Below the pieces are notes generated by a model. That model was not told the origin of the DNA, made no database searches, and worked only from the letters and a program-made list of their open reading frames with translations. From Bacteroidota bacterium (GTDB lineage: Bacteria > Bacteroidota > Bacteroidia > Cytophagales > Cyclobacteriaceae), in the NCBI GenBank assembly GCA_018267275.1, contig JAFDYV010000004.1:1-64000 (forward strand): a stretch of 64,000 nucleotides of DNA, written 5' to 3'. Below are positions 37,728 to 46,626 of the stretch, piece after piece (position 1 is the first letter of the stretch; each line of letters begins with the position of its first letter). The translations under genes and the position numbers were made by a program.

Positions 37728-38228
37728 ATGCTAGTGGATATTTCTAAACTCCCGCCCAGCACCCGTGTGTGGGTCTATCAAGCCGACAGAAATTTAAGTA
37801 TTGAAGAAGAGCGGACCATTACAAACGAACTAAATGCATTTTGCAACCGATGGGAAGCACACGGGCACCCGTTGCAATCCAATTTCGAAATCCGCCATCA
37901 CCGTTTTGTGCTGCTGTTTGTAAATGAAGATGCCCATGCCGCCAGCGGCTGCTCTATTGATGGTTCGGTGCGTGTGATGAAAGGCCTCCAGCAACAACTC
38001 AACATTGATTTTTTTGACCGCACCCAAGTTGCTTTCTTGCTCAACGGAAAAATCGAAACCATTGGCATTTCAAAATTGAAGAATTCCTTTGCAGATGGAA
38101 CGTTAAATCCACAAACAATCACATTCAACACGTTGGGCGCCACAAAATCAGAGATTGACCAACATTGGCAATTGGCAGCGGAAAAAACCTGGTTGGCAAG
38201 ATACTTACCCAGAACGGTAGCGCGTTGA
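37728..38228 (+). CDS. Conserved Bacteroidota protein, unknown function (166 aa)
   Basis: Cytosolic, no signal peptide, membrane helix or recognised fold. The start at 37728 (MLVDISKLPPSTRVWVYQADR) is preferred to TTG at 37719. A distinctive stretch reads WVYQADRNLS..EE..I...L..F...W..HG.PL, then HHRFVLLFVNEDAHAASGCSIDGSVR near the middle, which holds a lone conserved-looking Cys. Proteins of this type are sometimes labelled ABC transporter ATPase, but no Walker motif is present here. It lies 27 bases after the Fe-S genes. Confidence 0.65.
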   Translation: MLVDISKLPPSTRVWVYQADRNLSIEEERTITNELNAFCNRWEAHGHPLQSNFEIRHHRFVLLFVNEDAHAASGCSIDGSVRVMKGLQQQLNIDFFDRTQVAFLLNGKIETIGISKLKNSFADGTLNPQTITFNTLGATKSEIDQHWQLAAEKTWLARYLPRTVAR

Positions 38229-38320
38229 GTTATAATCAGCGTTCCAATATCACATTAAAACGCAACTTGGAACGATATTACTTAAGTGGGCCGACCCCTG
38301 TCAGCAAACAAAAGTTTTCG

Positions 38321-38328
38321 TAGCTTTA
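38321..38328 (+). promoter_or_regulatory. Putative -7 box TAGCTTTA for the PorE-like gene
   Basis: One mismatch to TAnnTTTG, 24 bases before the ATG. Confidence 0.3.
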
Positions 38329-38352
38329 AGGTTGATTTAGCATGCAAAGGTT

Positions 38353-40344
38353 ATGACCGTTGGACGATGGATTTTGCTTGGCGCTTTATTGATGGCCGTG
38401 GCTGCCTGCAGCCCCGAAAAGAAAATGAAAAACAACTTCAAGTACGGTAAGTATGAGAAAGTAATAAAATTTTATAAAGACCTGTTGCGCAAGCAGCCCA
38501 ACAATGGCAAAGCCAATTATTTCGTAGCCGAGTCTTACCGGCTTTCCAACCGGATCAAAGAATCTGAGCCATTCTATAAAAAAGCGGGTGGCCCAGGCAT
38601 CGATAAAGATTCCGTAAAACTCTATTATGCGAAGGCGCTGCAAGCAAATGCCAAGTATGATGAAGCAAGGACCGTGCTCGAAGAGGGTCTCAATTCCACT
38701 GAAAATGAAAAATTGCGCGATCGTTTTCAAAAAGAGTTAAACGGCATCGCATACCTCGGCAAACTCGGTGAAAAGAAAAGCTATTACCGGGTGAAGTCGT
38801 TGGAGACGCTAAATACGCCCTTTGCCGAGTATGCACCCGCGTACTCCAATGGCATTTTGTATTTCGCCTCCTCCAGGGCAAATGCAAGAATCTATGAAGC
38901 TTCCGGAACCCCGTATACCGATCTGTATCAAGTGGAGACAAAAGGCGCCAATGTTGAATTGGGAACGCTAAAGGCGATACCGGGAAACATCAACACAGTG
39001 AATGTAAACACAGGGTGCATCACCTTTTCACCAGATGGCAAGCTGATGGTTTTTGCAAGAGGCAATACGGGCAAGAAAAAAGGCGCGGAAGACGTAGATC
39101 TTTTCTTGTCGCGCTTCCGAAATGGTGCTTGGACAGACCCCGTGCCGATCAACATCAACACACCCAAATTCTGGGAGTCAACACCAGCACTAAGCCCTGA
39201 TGGCCGTACTCTATATTTCTCTTCTAACAGACCGGGCGGCTATGGAGGTTTGGATTTGTATTCTGCGCAAATGGATAGTCGCGGACGCTTTGGCAAAGTA
39301 AAAAACTTAGGTGCTGATATTAATACAGCTGGTGACGACACTTTTCCCTACATGGCAGAAAACAGCAAACTTTATTTTTCTTCAGATGGGCACCCCGGTT
39401 ATGGCCAATTGGATTTGTTTGTTGTAAACCGCGCCAATGGCAAAACTCAAATTGAAAACTTGGGGCAACCCATGAACTCTACGGGCGATGACTTTGGCAT
39501 GTATTTGTTCAAACCCGATCGTGGATTTTTTACTTCCAACCGTGAAGACGGGAAAGGCGATGATGATATTTATACGTTTGTGAACGATGACCCGAATCTG
39601 AAAGTGGTGAACTACTTTTTGCAGGGTATTACCTACAACATCCGTAAAGATAGCTCGCGCGAAATTCTTCCTGACACTAAAGTCTCATTGCTAGACCAAG
39701 GCGGTGATGTGATGCAGGAGTTCACAACGGGCACAGACGGCAAGTTTTTGTTCCGCGTGTATGAAAATGAAAACTACGTTTTGCTTGGCGAACACGATGG
39801 CTATATCGTGAAGCGACAACCCTACACTACTATCGGCAAATCGGTGCCGCTCGAATCGTTAAAGGAACTCGTGACCAACATTACGCTCGATACAGTTTTA
39901 GTACTCGACCGAAAAGCGAAAAATGTGTTCTTTGTGTTGAAGAACATTTATTTTGAGTATGACAAAGCAGACATCAATCGGGAATCTGCCCAGGAACTCG
40001 ATAAGCTTGTGCAAATTTTGGAAGATAACCCTGACATCAAAATAGAGATGGGCTCTCACACCGATAGTGTCGCATCCAATTCTTATAACATCGATCTATC
40101 GCAACGTAGGGCGCAGTCAACTGTAGATTACCTCATCCGGAAGGGAATTGACCCCAAACGCCTTACAGCCAAAGGGTACGGTGAAGAAAGACCCATTGCG
40201 CGTAATACAAACCCGGACGGAACAGATAACCCGGTGGGGAGACAAAAAAACAGACGCACGGAATTCCGCATTGTTGAAATTGGTCCACCTCAAAAAAGAC
40301 CTGATTTTGACGAGGAGAAATACTTCAACGACAATGATAACTAG
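38353..40344 (+). CDS. OmpA-family lipoprotein with TPR and WD40-like domains, PorE-like (663 aa)
   Basis: Outer-membrane-anchored lipoprotein (lipobox AVAAC, Cys19). It has the PorE architecture. TPR helices (about 30-140) are followed by a PD40-type propeller (about 160-410, repeated FSPDGKLMVF, LSPDGRTLYFSSNRPGGYGGLDLY, YFSSDGHPGYGQLDLF). Next comes a carboxypeptidase-regulatory-like sandwich (about 425-510) and a C-terminal OmpA domain with YFEYDKADI near 534 and SHTDSVASNSYN..LSQRRAQS near 568, which binds peptidoglycan. PorE anchors the type IX secretion ring to peptidoglycan, but paralogues of this layout have other roles, so the symbol is withheld. Its TAG stop lies in a dispersed repeat. 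Confidence 0.85.
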   Translation: MTVGRWILLGALLMAVAACSPEKKMKNNFKYGKYEKVIKFYKDLLRKQPNNGKANYFVAESYRLSNRIKESEPFYKKAGGPGIDKDSVKLYYAKALQANAKYDEARTVLEEGLNSTENEKLRDRFQKELNGIAYLGKLGEKKSYYRVKSLETLNTPFAEYAPAYSNGILYFASSRANARIYEASGTPYTDLYQVETKGANVELGTLKAIPGNINTVNVNTGCITFSPDGKLMVFARGNTGKKKGAEDVDLFLSRFRNGAWTDPVPININTPKFWESTPALSPDGRTLYFSSNRPGGYGGLDLYSAQMDSRGRFGKVKNLGADINTAGDDTFPYMAENSKLYFSSDGHPGYGQLDLFVVNRANGKTQIENLGQPMNSTGDDFGMYLFKPDRGFFTSNREDGKGDDDIYTFVNDDPNLKVVNYFLQGITYNIRKDSSREILPDTKVSLLDQGGDVMQEFTTGTDGKFLFRVYENENYVLLGEHDGYIVKRQPYTTIGKSVPLESLKELVTNITLDTVLVLDRKAKNVFFVLKNIYFEYDKADINRESAQELDKLVQILEDNPDIKIEMGSHTDSVASNSYNIDLSQRRAQSTVDYLIRKGIDPKRLTAKGYGEERPIARNTNPDGTDNPVGRQKNRRTEFRIVEIGPPQKRPDFDEEKYFNDNDN

Positions 40345-40411
40345 ATACTAGATTCTTGATGCTGGCGACTCACAAATAGAATCTAGAATCCTGTATCCAG
40401 CACCAAGTACC
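40341..40411. repeat. Self-complementary dispersed repeat after the PorE-like gene, copy 2
   Basis: Begins CTAGATACTAGATTCTTGATGCTGG and ends near CCAGCACCAAGTACC, with an inner AATCTAGAATCC. The opening CTAGATACT matches the copy beside ndk, and TAG within it is the stop codon of the preceding gene. The arms are imperfectly complementary. Confidence 0.6.
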
Positions 40412-40418
40412 AAATTCC

Positions 40419-40820
40419 ATGGAGCTAACTATTACCACTCCCGCCCTGTTGTTCCCGACAGTTTCACTCATTCTGCTCGCTTACACCAATCGGTTTTTAG
40501 CGGTGGCAGCATTAATCAGAAAATTGGCAGCACAATACAAGGATGATCATAATGAAAATATAGCCGATCAAATTAAGAGCTTACGGCTGCGTGTACGCTT
40601 AATTCGCGATATGCAGATGCTGAGCATCTTTGCCTTGTTTTTGAGCGTGGTGTGTATGTTCTCGCTTTTTATTGGTGAGGTAGAGCTGGCAAAGTATATT
40701 TTCAGTGCTTCCTTGCTTTCATTGATGATCTCATTGGGAATGAGTTTGCGCGAAATCATGATTTCTACTCATGCGCTATCCATTCAGCTAAAGGATATTG
40801 ATGATGACTTGAAATTGTGA
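40419..40820 (+). CDS. DUF2721-family membrane protein (133 aa)
   Basis: Small inner-membrane protein with about three hydrophobic segments (8-25, 70-92, 95-115) and a basic, charged loop (ALIRKLAAQYKDD...KSLRLRVRLIRDMQML) between the first two. This pattern, with LIR in the loop and an ALS/DI-rich C-terminal tail, fits DUF2721. No function is known for the family. It sits between the PorE-like gene and the convergent purM gene. Confidence 0.75.
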   Translation: MELTITTPALLFPTVSLILLAYTNRFLAVAALIRKLAAQYKDDHNENIADQIKSLRLRVRLIRDMQMLSIFALFLSVVCMFSLFIGEVELAKYIFSASLLSLMISLGMSLREIMISTHALSIQLKDIDDDLKL

Positions 40821-40823
40821 TGA

Positions 40824-41990
40824 TCAATGGTAGACAAATTCGCCATTATGAGATTTTAGCGTGACTTGCTTTTTGCTGGCAGCCTCCACCCTTCCAATTA
40901 TTTTTGCATCTATGCCAAAAGCTTTTGATAGGTCTATTACCTGTTTTGCAAAAGATGCAGGTAAGTAAATCTCCAGCCGATGGCCCATGTTGAATACTTT
41001 GTACATTTCCTTCCAGTCGGTGCCGCTGGCTTCTTGAATCAGCTTGAACAATGGCGGGATTTCAAAAAGATTGTCTTTGATCACATGTAAGCCCTCGATA
41101 AAATGCAGCACTTTGGTTTGTGCTCCACCGCTGCAATGAACTACCCCGTGAATGTGTTTGCGCAATTCTTTCAGAACTTGCACCATTACCGGTGCATACG
41201 TGCGCGTGGGTGACAGCACGAGCTTTCCAACATTCAAAGGCACATCTGGGATTGTATCGGTGAGTTTGTATTTGCCAGAATAAATCAAATTAGCGGGAAC
41301 AGAGGGGTCAAATGACTCCGAAAATTTTTCGGAATAGGAATTTTCAAACACATCATGCCGAGCCGAAGTCAATCCATTACTGCCCATGCCACCGTTGTAT
41401 TCAGTTTCATACTTGGCCTGCCCGTAACTTGCCAGCCCTACAATCACATCACCAGATTGAATGTTGCTGTTATCAATCACGTCAGACCTTTTCATTCTTG
41501 CTACTACCGTGCTGTCAACGATAATGGTGCGTACCAAGTCACCCACATCGGCTGTTTCGCCCCCGGTGCTGATAATGTTCATGCCGTAGTGACGTAACAT
41601 TTCCAAAACCTCTTCGGTGCCGTTGATGATGGCTGTAATCACTTCGCCTGGCACTTTACTTTTGTTTCGTCCGATAGTAGATGACAACAGAATGGGGCCA
41701 GTTGCCCCCACGCAAAGCAGATCATCTATATTCATGATCACTGCATCTTGGGCAATGCCTTTCCACACGCTCAAATCACCTGTTTCCTTCCAATACATAT
41801 ACGCCAGAGACGATTTAGTACCCGCGCCATCGGCATGCATTACCGTGCAATAGGCAGGGTCATTGGCTAATAAGTCTGGTACGATTTTGCAAAACGCTTT
41901 GGGAAAAAGCCCCTTGTCGAGCTTTGCAATGGCTTGATGTACATCTTCTTTGGCAGCGGAGACTCCGCGTTGGGTATAGCGATCAGTCAA
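40824..41990 (-). CDS. purM: Phosphoribosylformylglycinamidine cyclo-ligase (AIR synthase, 388 aa)
   Basis: Fifth step of purine synthesis: ATP-dependent closure of FGAM to AIR. MTDRYTQRGVSAAKEDVHQAI at the N-terminus and MHADGAGTKSSLAYM, MNIDDLLCVGATGP, STGGETADVGDL and HCSGGAQTKVLHF are family motifs. The frame is closed by a TAA shortly upstream without any ATG, so TTG at 41990 is the start. At 388 residues it is longer than E. coli PurM (345), as is common in Bacteroidota. Convergent with the DUF2721 gene by 3 bases. Confidence 0.95.
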   Translation of the reverse strand: MTDRYTQRGVSAAKEDVHQAIAKLDKGLFPKAFCKIVPDLLANDPAYCTVMHADGAGTKSSLAYMYWKETGDLSVWKGIAQDAVIMNIDDLLCVGATGPILLSSTIGRNKSKVPGEVITAIINGTEEVLEMLRHYGMNIISTGGETADVGDLVRTIIVDSTVVARMKRSDVIDNSNIQSGDVIVGLASYGQAKYETEYNGGMGSNGLTSARHDVFENSYSEKFSESFDPSVPANLIYSGKYKLTDTIPDVPLNVGKLVLSPTRTYAPVMVQVLKELRKHIHGVVHCSGGAQTKVLHFIEGLHVIKDNLFEIPPLFKLIQEASGTDWKEMYKVFNMGHRLEIYLPASFAKQVIDLSKAFGIDAKIIGRVEAASKKQVTLKSHNGEFVYH

Positions 41991-42033
41991 TTTGAAAATG
42001 AATTAATTTGAAAATGCCATCAAAGTTAGCATT

Positions 42034-42648
42034 TTAAAAAATGTAGCGGGCAAAGGCATATAACCCCAACGCCAACATGATGAACCCTGGCGCCATTTTG
42101 ATGTATCTATTTTGCTGGATATAAGGCGCGAGCCGTGCAGCCATAAAAGTAAAAAGAGTCAGCAGCAACATCGCCCCAACAGAAGTTCCAAAAACATAGC
42201 TGTGAATAAGTGGCTGCGTGGAGAGGTCAATCCAACCTTGTGCTTTGAAGTAAGCCGTGGCGCCCGTCCAATACGGAATGGCCATCGGGTTAAGCACACT
42301 CAAAATCAAACCGCGCCTAAACCCACTTTCATTAAACTTGACAGAAAAGTTTGACGGTTTGCGTGCCGACCATACGGTAAAAATTCCGAGCGTTGTGATG
42401 ACCACCGCGGTAATTAGTTGCAGATTTGCCGCAATCCAAGGTGAACGCGAAATCAAACTCTCAAACTCAACGGCAATCCAAGCATAAGGGTATTCGACAA
42501 TTGATACAGCCAATGCAAACCGAAGAGCCGTGTTTATCTTTTTTTCAAGCCCTAATTGCAATACTGAAACGTTTAGTGTACCAGGTGGAATAGAGCCGAT
42601 AAAGCTGAACGCAGTACCCAAAACAAAAACCGAAATAATGTCAATCAT
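42034..42648 (-). CDS. LysE/RhtB-family amino-acid exporter (204 aa)
   Basis: Six-helix inner-membrane exporter of the LysE superfamily. SFIGSIPPGTLNVSVLQLGLEKKINTALRFAL at the N-terminus carries the family's PGP-like turn with the following basic loop. RRGLILSVLNPMAIPYWTGA after mid-protein is the NP.....W motif of the family. It exports small amino acids or related molecules; the substrate is unknown. A TATTTTTG box lies on the minus strand at 42665-42672. Confidence 0.85.
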   Translation of the reverse strand: MIDIISVFVLGTAFSFIGSIPPGTLNVSVLQLGLEKKINTALRFALAVSIVEYPYAWIAVEFESLISRSPWIAANLQLITAVVITTLGIFTVWSARKPSNFSVKFNESGFRRGLILSVLNPMAIPYWTGATAYFKAQGWIDLSTQPLIHSYVFGTSVGAMLLLTLFTFMAARLAPYIQQNRYIKMAPGFIMLALGLYAFARYIF

Positions 42649-42664
42649 GAGCCAAGTGCGATTG

Positions 42665-42672
42665 CAAAAATA
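42665..42672 (-). promoter_or_regulatory. Putative -7 box TATTTTTG for the LysE-family gene
   Basis: Exact TAnnTTTG match, 17 bases before the ATG at 42648 and just past the anti-sigma/TonB gene's stop. Confidence 0.4.
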
Positions 42673-42677
42673 ATCAA

Positions 42678-43988
42678 TTACCGCCCAGCTTTTGACGGAT
42701 CGAACTTCACACGCACCAGCACTTCGCTTTCTACAGGCACGTTATCTTCTGTGGTGGGGGTCCAGGCAGCTCCTTCTTTTACCATGCGCAGCGCCTCATC
42801 GTCAAACAACTTGCCCAAGCTTTTCACAATTTTGAATTCATCTAGGCTGCCATCGGTTTTTACTGTAAACTTCAATGAAACACGCCCCTTGATTTTCTTT
42901 TCTAATTCCGTTAGCGGATAGCGCGCATCGTTGTCTAAGTAGCGGTTGTAAGCTTTTAACCCTCCTACCGGTTCGGCCTTTTTGATGAGGGGCGTGTAAT
43001 TTTCATCGCGAGCAGCACCATAGCCAACTACTACAACCTCACTTAATTGGGCCGTATCGGTCTCTAAAGAAATATCTGCTTTGTTGCCGTCAACCTGTAA
43101 TTGCTTCGTTTTTAGCCCTATAAAAGAAAAAGATAAATTGGGCTTGGTTACTGGTGATTGCAATTGATAGTTGCCATTCACATCGGTTACAACTCCCACG
43201 TTGGTTCCAGCAACAACTACATTAACACCAGGCAACGGTGTTCCGTCTTCCGCAGAAACAACTTTACCTGATATTGTTTCACCTATGGAAGTCTTTCGGA
43301 GGGCTGTAACGGGCTCCATCGCAGGGGCTGCTGCTTTTTTATTTTCCGCTGCATCCTTCGAAACTATTTTATAATCGTCTTTTGAGGGCAAGGCTTCCCG
43401 CTCTTCTTTTGCCTCGGCATGGGCTGCCACCGGGGCCATTTCTATTACCTCAACTTCGGTTATTGCTTTATCCGCTTCTATGGTAGGTTTTTCAGCTACA
43501 GCCAAACCTTGCAAGTTCTTGGTTGTTTCAGTAGGGAGTGGCTGTGTTTTGCTCTCTACTTCTTTTGGTTTGCTTAGGGCAAGTTGTTGATTTTGATTCG
43601 GAGCTGGTGTAGCGATGATCGTATCGCTAATGGGTGCAGGTTGGTCTGCTACAGGCTTTAGCTCTTCTGATTTCTGTAACGCCAATTCACCTTCCGTTTG
43701 GTCTTTTGACATTTGGCTGACGAACCACCAACCTCCCACCACAGCCAAAATCACTCCGGCCGCAATTCGCAAAGGCCAAATCCAAGTAGTAGTTTTCTTT
43801 TCAACCTGCATGGCCGACTTCAGTTGCGTCACGTCACCCGCAAATTCTTGAGAAGAAATGTGATCAAGCCCTTCCAAGGCATCGGCCAAAAATGGGTCGC
43901 CCAGCGCTTGCTTTTCCAGCGCGTGCATTTCTGCAGCGGTCAACTCGCCCTTCTTGTATTTTTCAATATCGTTGTTCCAATCACGCAT
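42678..43988 (-). CDS. Membrane anti-sigma-like protein fused to CarboxypepD_reg and TonB C-terminal domains (436 aa)
   Basis: A single-helix protein. The cytoplasmic N-terminus (KKGELTAAEMHALEKQALGDPFLADALEG) has the anti-sigma-like pattern seen beside Bacteroidota sigma genes, followed by a membrane helix (about 71-90). A long P/E/K-rich periplasmic stretch follows. Then comes a carboxypeptidase-regulatory sandwich (about 235-310, ISGKVVSAEDGTPLPGVNVVV) and the SusC-like hinge SEVVVVGYG near 320. The end is a TonB C-terminal domain (KGRVSLKFTVKTDGSLDEFKIVKSLG). It overlaps the sigma gene by 8 bases. It plausibly senses an outer-membrane partner and controls that sigma factor. Confidence 0.83.
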   Translation of the reverse strand: MRDWNNDIEKYKKGELTAAEMHALEKQALGDPFLADALEGLDHISSQEFAGDVTQLKSAMQVEKKTTTWIWPLRIAAGVILAVVGGWWFVSQMSKDQTEGELALQKSEELKPVADQPAPISDTIIATPAPNQNQQLALSKPKEVESKTQPLPTETTKNLQGLAVAEKPTIEADKAITEVEVIEMAPVAAHAEAKEEREALPSKDDYKIVSKDAAENKKAAAPAMEPVTALRKTSIGETISGKVVSAEDGTPLPGVNVVVAGTNVGVVTDVNGNYQLQSPVTKPNLSFSFIGLKTKQLQVDGNKADISLETDTAQLSEVVVVGYGAARDENYTPLIKKAEPVGGLKAYNRYLDNDARYPLTELEKKIKGRVSLKFTVKTDGSLDEFKIVKSLGKLFDDEALRMVKEGAAWTPTTEDNVPVESEVLVRVKFDPSKAGR

Positions 43989-44532
43989 TCCGTTCCATAC
44001 AAATTTTTAAGTTGCGCTTGCCATTTTGGATGTAGCTCTTTACCTGGTTCATGTCGAAACCCGTTTCGTCAGCCACTTCTTTGTAGCATTTCTCTGCCAA
44101 AAAGAAAAGACGCACGCATTTTTGCTGGTCAGCTACCAATTGCGCAATACAGTTTTCCAATTTACTAAGATTTTGCTCCATTTCGGGCTCGTCTTCCAGA
44201 TGCAAAAGCGGGTTGCTTTCCATAATGTCTGCCGAAATTCCTTCAATTTTCTTCTCTTTCCCAGCCCTTAACTGCATGAGGCAATGGTTACGGGCAGTTA
44301 CGTACAACCAACTCTTAAAGTTATCCACCTCGTGCTTGTGAAGCGTGGTTGCCAGTTTTTCAAACAACTGCATCACGGCATCTTTGGCGTCATCGCGGTC
44401 TTTTAGGTACTTCAAACACACACCATATAAAAGAGACGTGTAGCGCTGAAACAACTCGCTCCAATAGGTCATGTCGCCCGATTGTTTGTACCGGATTAGA
44501 AGTTCAGCATCTGTGGCGACCGTTTTTTGCAC
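43981..44532 (-). CDS. ECF RNA polymerase sigma factor (183 aa)
   Basis: Extracytoplasmic-function sigma factor. Region 2 is KSGDMTYWSELFQRYTSLLYGVCLKYLKDRDDAKDAVMQLFEKL (about 15-60) and FKSWLYVTARNHCL follows. Region 4 is in FFLAEKCYKEVADETGFDMNQVKSYIQNGKRNL near the C-terminus. The start is GTG. It overlaps the membrane anti-sigma/TonB gene, whose N-terminus should bind it. The divergent VWA gene carries the same carboxypeptidase-regulatory/hinge module as the anti-sigma protein and is a likely target. Confidence 0.9.
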   Translation of the reverse strand: MQKTVATDAELLIRYKQSGDMTYWSELFQRYTSLLYGVCLKYLKDRDDAKDAVMQLFEKLATTLHKHEVDNFKSWLYVTARNHCLMQLRAGKEKKIEGISADIMESNPLLHLEDEPEMEQNLSKLENCIAQLVADQQKCVRLFFLAEKCYKEVADETGFDMNQVKSYIQNGKRNLKICMERNA

Positions 44533-44664
44533 GGCTGAAGATAGCCTTTGGCGAACCTTCTTAAAAAGGCAAAACCAACTTTTCTTAGCCAGGGGCTAAA
44601 AAAAAAATACCATGTTTATGGAATCCCATTCGGGCGTGCATCCTAATAGCAAAATTTAAAACAC

Positions 44665-46542
44665 ATGAAAACAAGACAATGGATTATCGTATTCGTAATG
44701 GCGATTTTGGCCAGCCCTTTGGCCGCCCAAACGCGCAACATTTTTGGAAAAGTGACGGCAAAAGATGATGGAAGTCCTTTACCGGGTGTTAATGTCATTC
44801 TGAAGCGCAGCACCAAAGCGACAGTCACCGATGCGCAGGGAAATTATACGTTAACCATCCCAGCAAGAGAAGGGATACTGGTTTTTTCTTTTGTAGGAAT
44901 GAAAAGTTTAGAGATAAACATTGGTTCGAGTAACCGAATCGATGCTCAAATGGAGGCCGACTTGACACAACTTAACGAAGTTGTTGTGGTGGGCTATGGG
45001 GCTCAAGAAAGGGAGTCAGTAAGTCGCGCTGAGTCAAAACTGGTTGGAAAAAGCAAAGGGAGTAGAACTGCAGATTATATACTGCAAGCACCAGCAGCAT
45101 ATTACCAACCCCAACCCGAATACAACACCGAAGAATACGATGGCATTAATGAAAACATCTTTCACGGTGCCTTGCAAAACCCTCTCTCTACTTTTTCCAT
45201 TGATGTAGATGCCGCTTCGTACAGCAACATCCGAAGGTTCATTCAACTAGGCCAGCGCCCACCCAAGGATGCCGTGCGCATTGAAGAAATGGTCAACTAT
45301 TTTGATTATGATTACAAGCAACCAACCGGAGAGGACCCTTTTTCGATTTATACCGAAATAGCAGCAGCGCCCTGGAACAAAAAACATAAACTAGTACACA
45401 TCGGTTTGCAAGGCAAAAACATCCCCAAAGAGAATTTGCCCGCTTCTAACTTGGTTTTCTTAATTGATGTGTCTGGCTCTATGAGCGATGAGAACAAATT
45501 GCCTTTGCTCAAAGCCTCTTTTAAATTATTGGTAGAACAATTGCGTGAACAAGACCGTGTAGCGATTGTGGTGTACGCAGGTGCAGCCGGCTTGGTGTTG
45601 CCTAGCACTTCAGGTGCTGAAAAGAAGAAGATTATCGAATCGCTCGAAAACCTGCAGGCTGGTGGCTCCACGGCAGGTGGCGAAGGCATCAAACTGGCTT
45701 ATAAAATCGCGAAAGAAAATTTTAGGAAAGACGGCAACAACCGGGTGATTTTGGCCACCGATGGTGATTTTAACGTGGGCGAATCGAGTAATGCCGCTAT
45801 GGAGCGGTTGGTAGAAGAAAAGCGCAACGATGGAATCTTTTTAACTACCCTAGGCTTTGGTATGGGCAACTACAAAGATTCTAAAATGGAAATATTGGCC
45901 GACAAGGGCAACGGCAACTATATGTACATCGACTCCATTCTGGAGGCACAGAAAGCCTTGGTGAACGAATTTGGCGGCACCCTTTTCACCATTGCCAAAG
46001 ATGTGAAGCTGCAAATCGAATTTAATCCCGCCAAGATAAAAGCCTACCGCTTGATTGGCTACGAAAACCGGATGTTAAAAAATGAAGATTTTAATAACGA
46101 TAAAAAAGACGCGGGCGAACTAGGTTCGGGCCATACCGTTACCGCTCTTTACGAAATCGTGCCCGTAGGTGTTGAGAGTGAATTCTACAAAATAGACGAG
46201 CTGAAATACCAAACCACTAAAGTTAACCCTTCATCTCAGGCATCGAACGAAATCATGACGGTAAAATTCCGCTACAAAAAACCCGATGGTGATGTCAGTA
46301 AGTTAATTGTACACCCATTGGTTGACCAACAGGTTGAATTCGAGAAAACGTCAGATGACTTCAGGTGGTCTGCAGCTGTGGCCGCGTTTGGAATGATTTT
46401 GCGTGAATCCGAATTTGTAAGAGACTTTAAGGTGGGAGATGTAGAAGCGTTGGCAAAATCTGCCCGCGGTATTGACAAAGACGGCTATCGCGCAGAGTTC
46501 ATCAACTTACTGAAAACAAGCCATGCGTTGGCAATGAGGTAA
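44665..46542 (+). CDS. VWA-domain protein with carboxypeptidase-regulatory N-terminus, YfbK-like (625 aa)
   Basis: Exported protein (signal peptide ending SPLAAQ). The order is: a CarboxypepD_reg sandwich (about 24-95, KDDGSPLPGVNVIL); the hinge NEVVVVGYGAQ near 110; a vWF-A N-terminal segment (LSTFSIDVDAASYSNIRRF); and a VWA domain with intact MIDAS, FLIDVSGSMS near 268. A C-terminal DUF3520-like part (FNPAKIKAYRLIGYENR, HTVTALYEIVP) resembles YfbK of E. coli. VWA domains bind protein partners through a metal ion. The sandwich and hinge repeat those in the neighbouring membrane protein. A terminator follows. Confidence 0.88.
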   Translation: MKTRQWIIVFVMAILASPLAAQTRNIFGKVTAKDDGSPLPGVNVILKRSTKATVTDAQGNYTLTIPAREGILVFSFVGMKSLEINIGSSNRIDAQMEADLTQLNEVVVVGYGAQERESVSRAESKLVGKSKGSRTADYILQAPAAYYQPQPEYNTEEYDGINENIFHGALQNPLSTFSIDVDAASYSNIRRFIQLGQRPPKDAVRIEEMVNYFDYDYKQPTGEDPFSIYTEIAAAPWNKKHKLVHIGLQGKNIPKENLPASNLVFLIDVSGSMSDENKLPLLKASFKLLVEQLREQDRVAIVVYAGAAGLVLPSTSGAEKKKIIESLENLQAGGSTAGGEGIKLAYKIAKENFRKDGNNRVILATDGDFNVGESSNAAMERLVEEKRNDGIFLTTLGFGMGNYKDSKMEILADKGNGNYMYIDSILEAQKALVNEFGGTLFTIAKDVKLQIEFNPAKIKAYRLIGYENRMLKNEDFNNDKKDAGELGSGHTVTALYEIVPVGVESEFYKIDELKYQTTKVNPSSQASNEIMTVKFRYKKPDGDVSKLIVHPLVDQQVEFEKTSDDFRWSAAVAAFGMILRESEFVRDFKVGDVEALAKSARGIDKDGYRAEFINLLKTSHALAMR

Positions 46543-46566
46543 AGCGAGATGATTTTTTGACAAGAA

Positions 46567-46589
46567 GGCGACCCCAGGGTCGCTTTTTA
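46567..46589 (+). terminator. Intrinsic terminator of the VWA gene
   Basis: Stem GCGACC (46568-46573) with GGTCGC (46578-46583), loop CCAG, then TTTTTATTT. It separates the VWA gene from the glycosyltransferase cluster. Confidence 0.8.
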
Positions 46590-46626
46590 TTTGCTGATTT
46601 GCGCTAAATTGCGCCCTACGTTAATT

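Noticed and set aside
37728..38228. ABC transporter ATPase label
   Set aside because: No Walker A or B motif or signature is visible, so the label would be unsupported.
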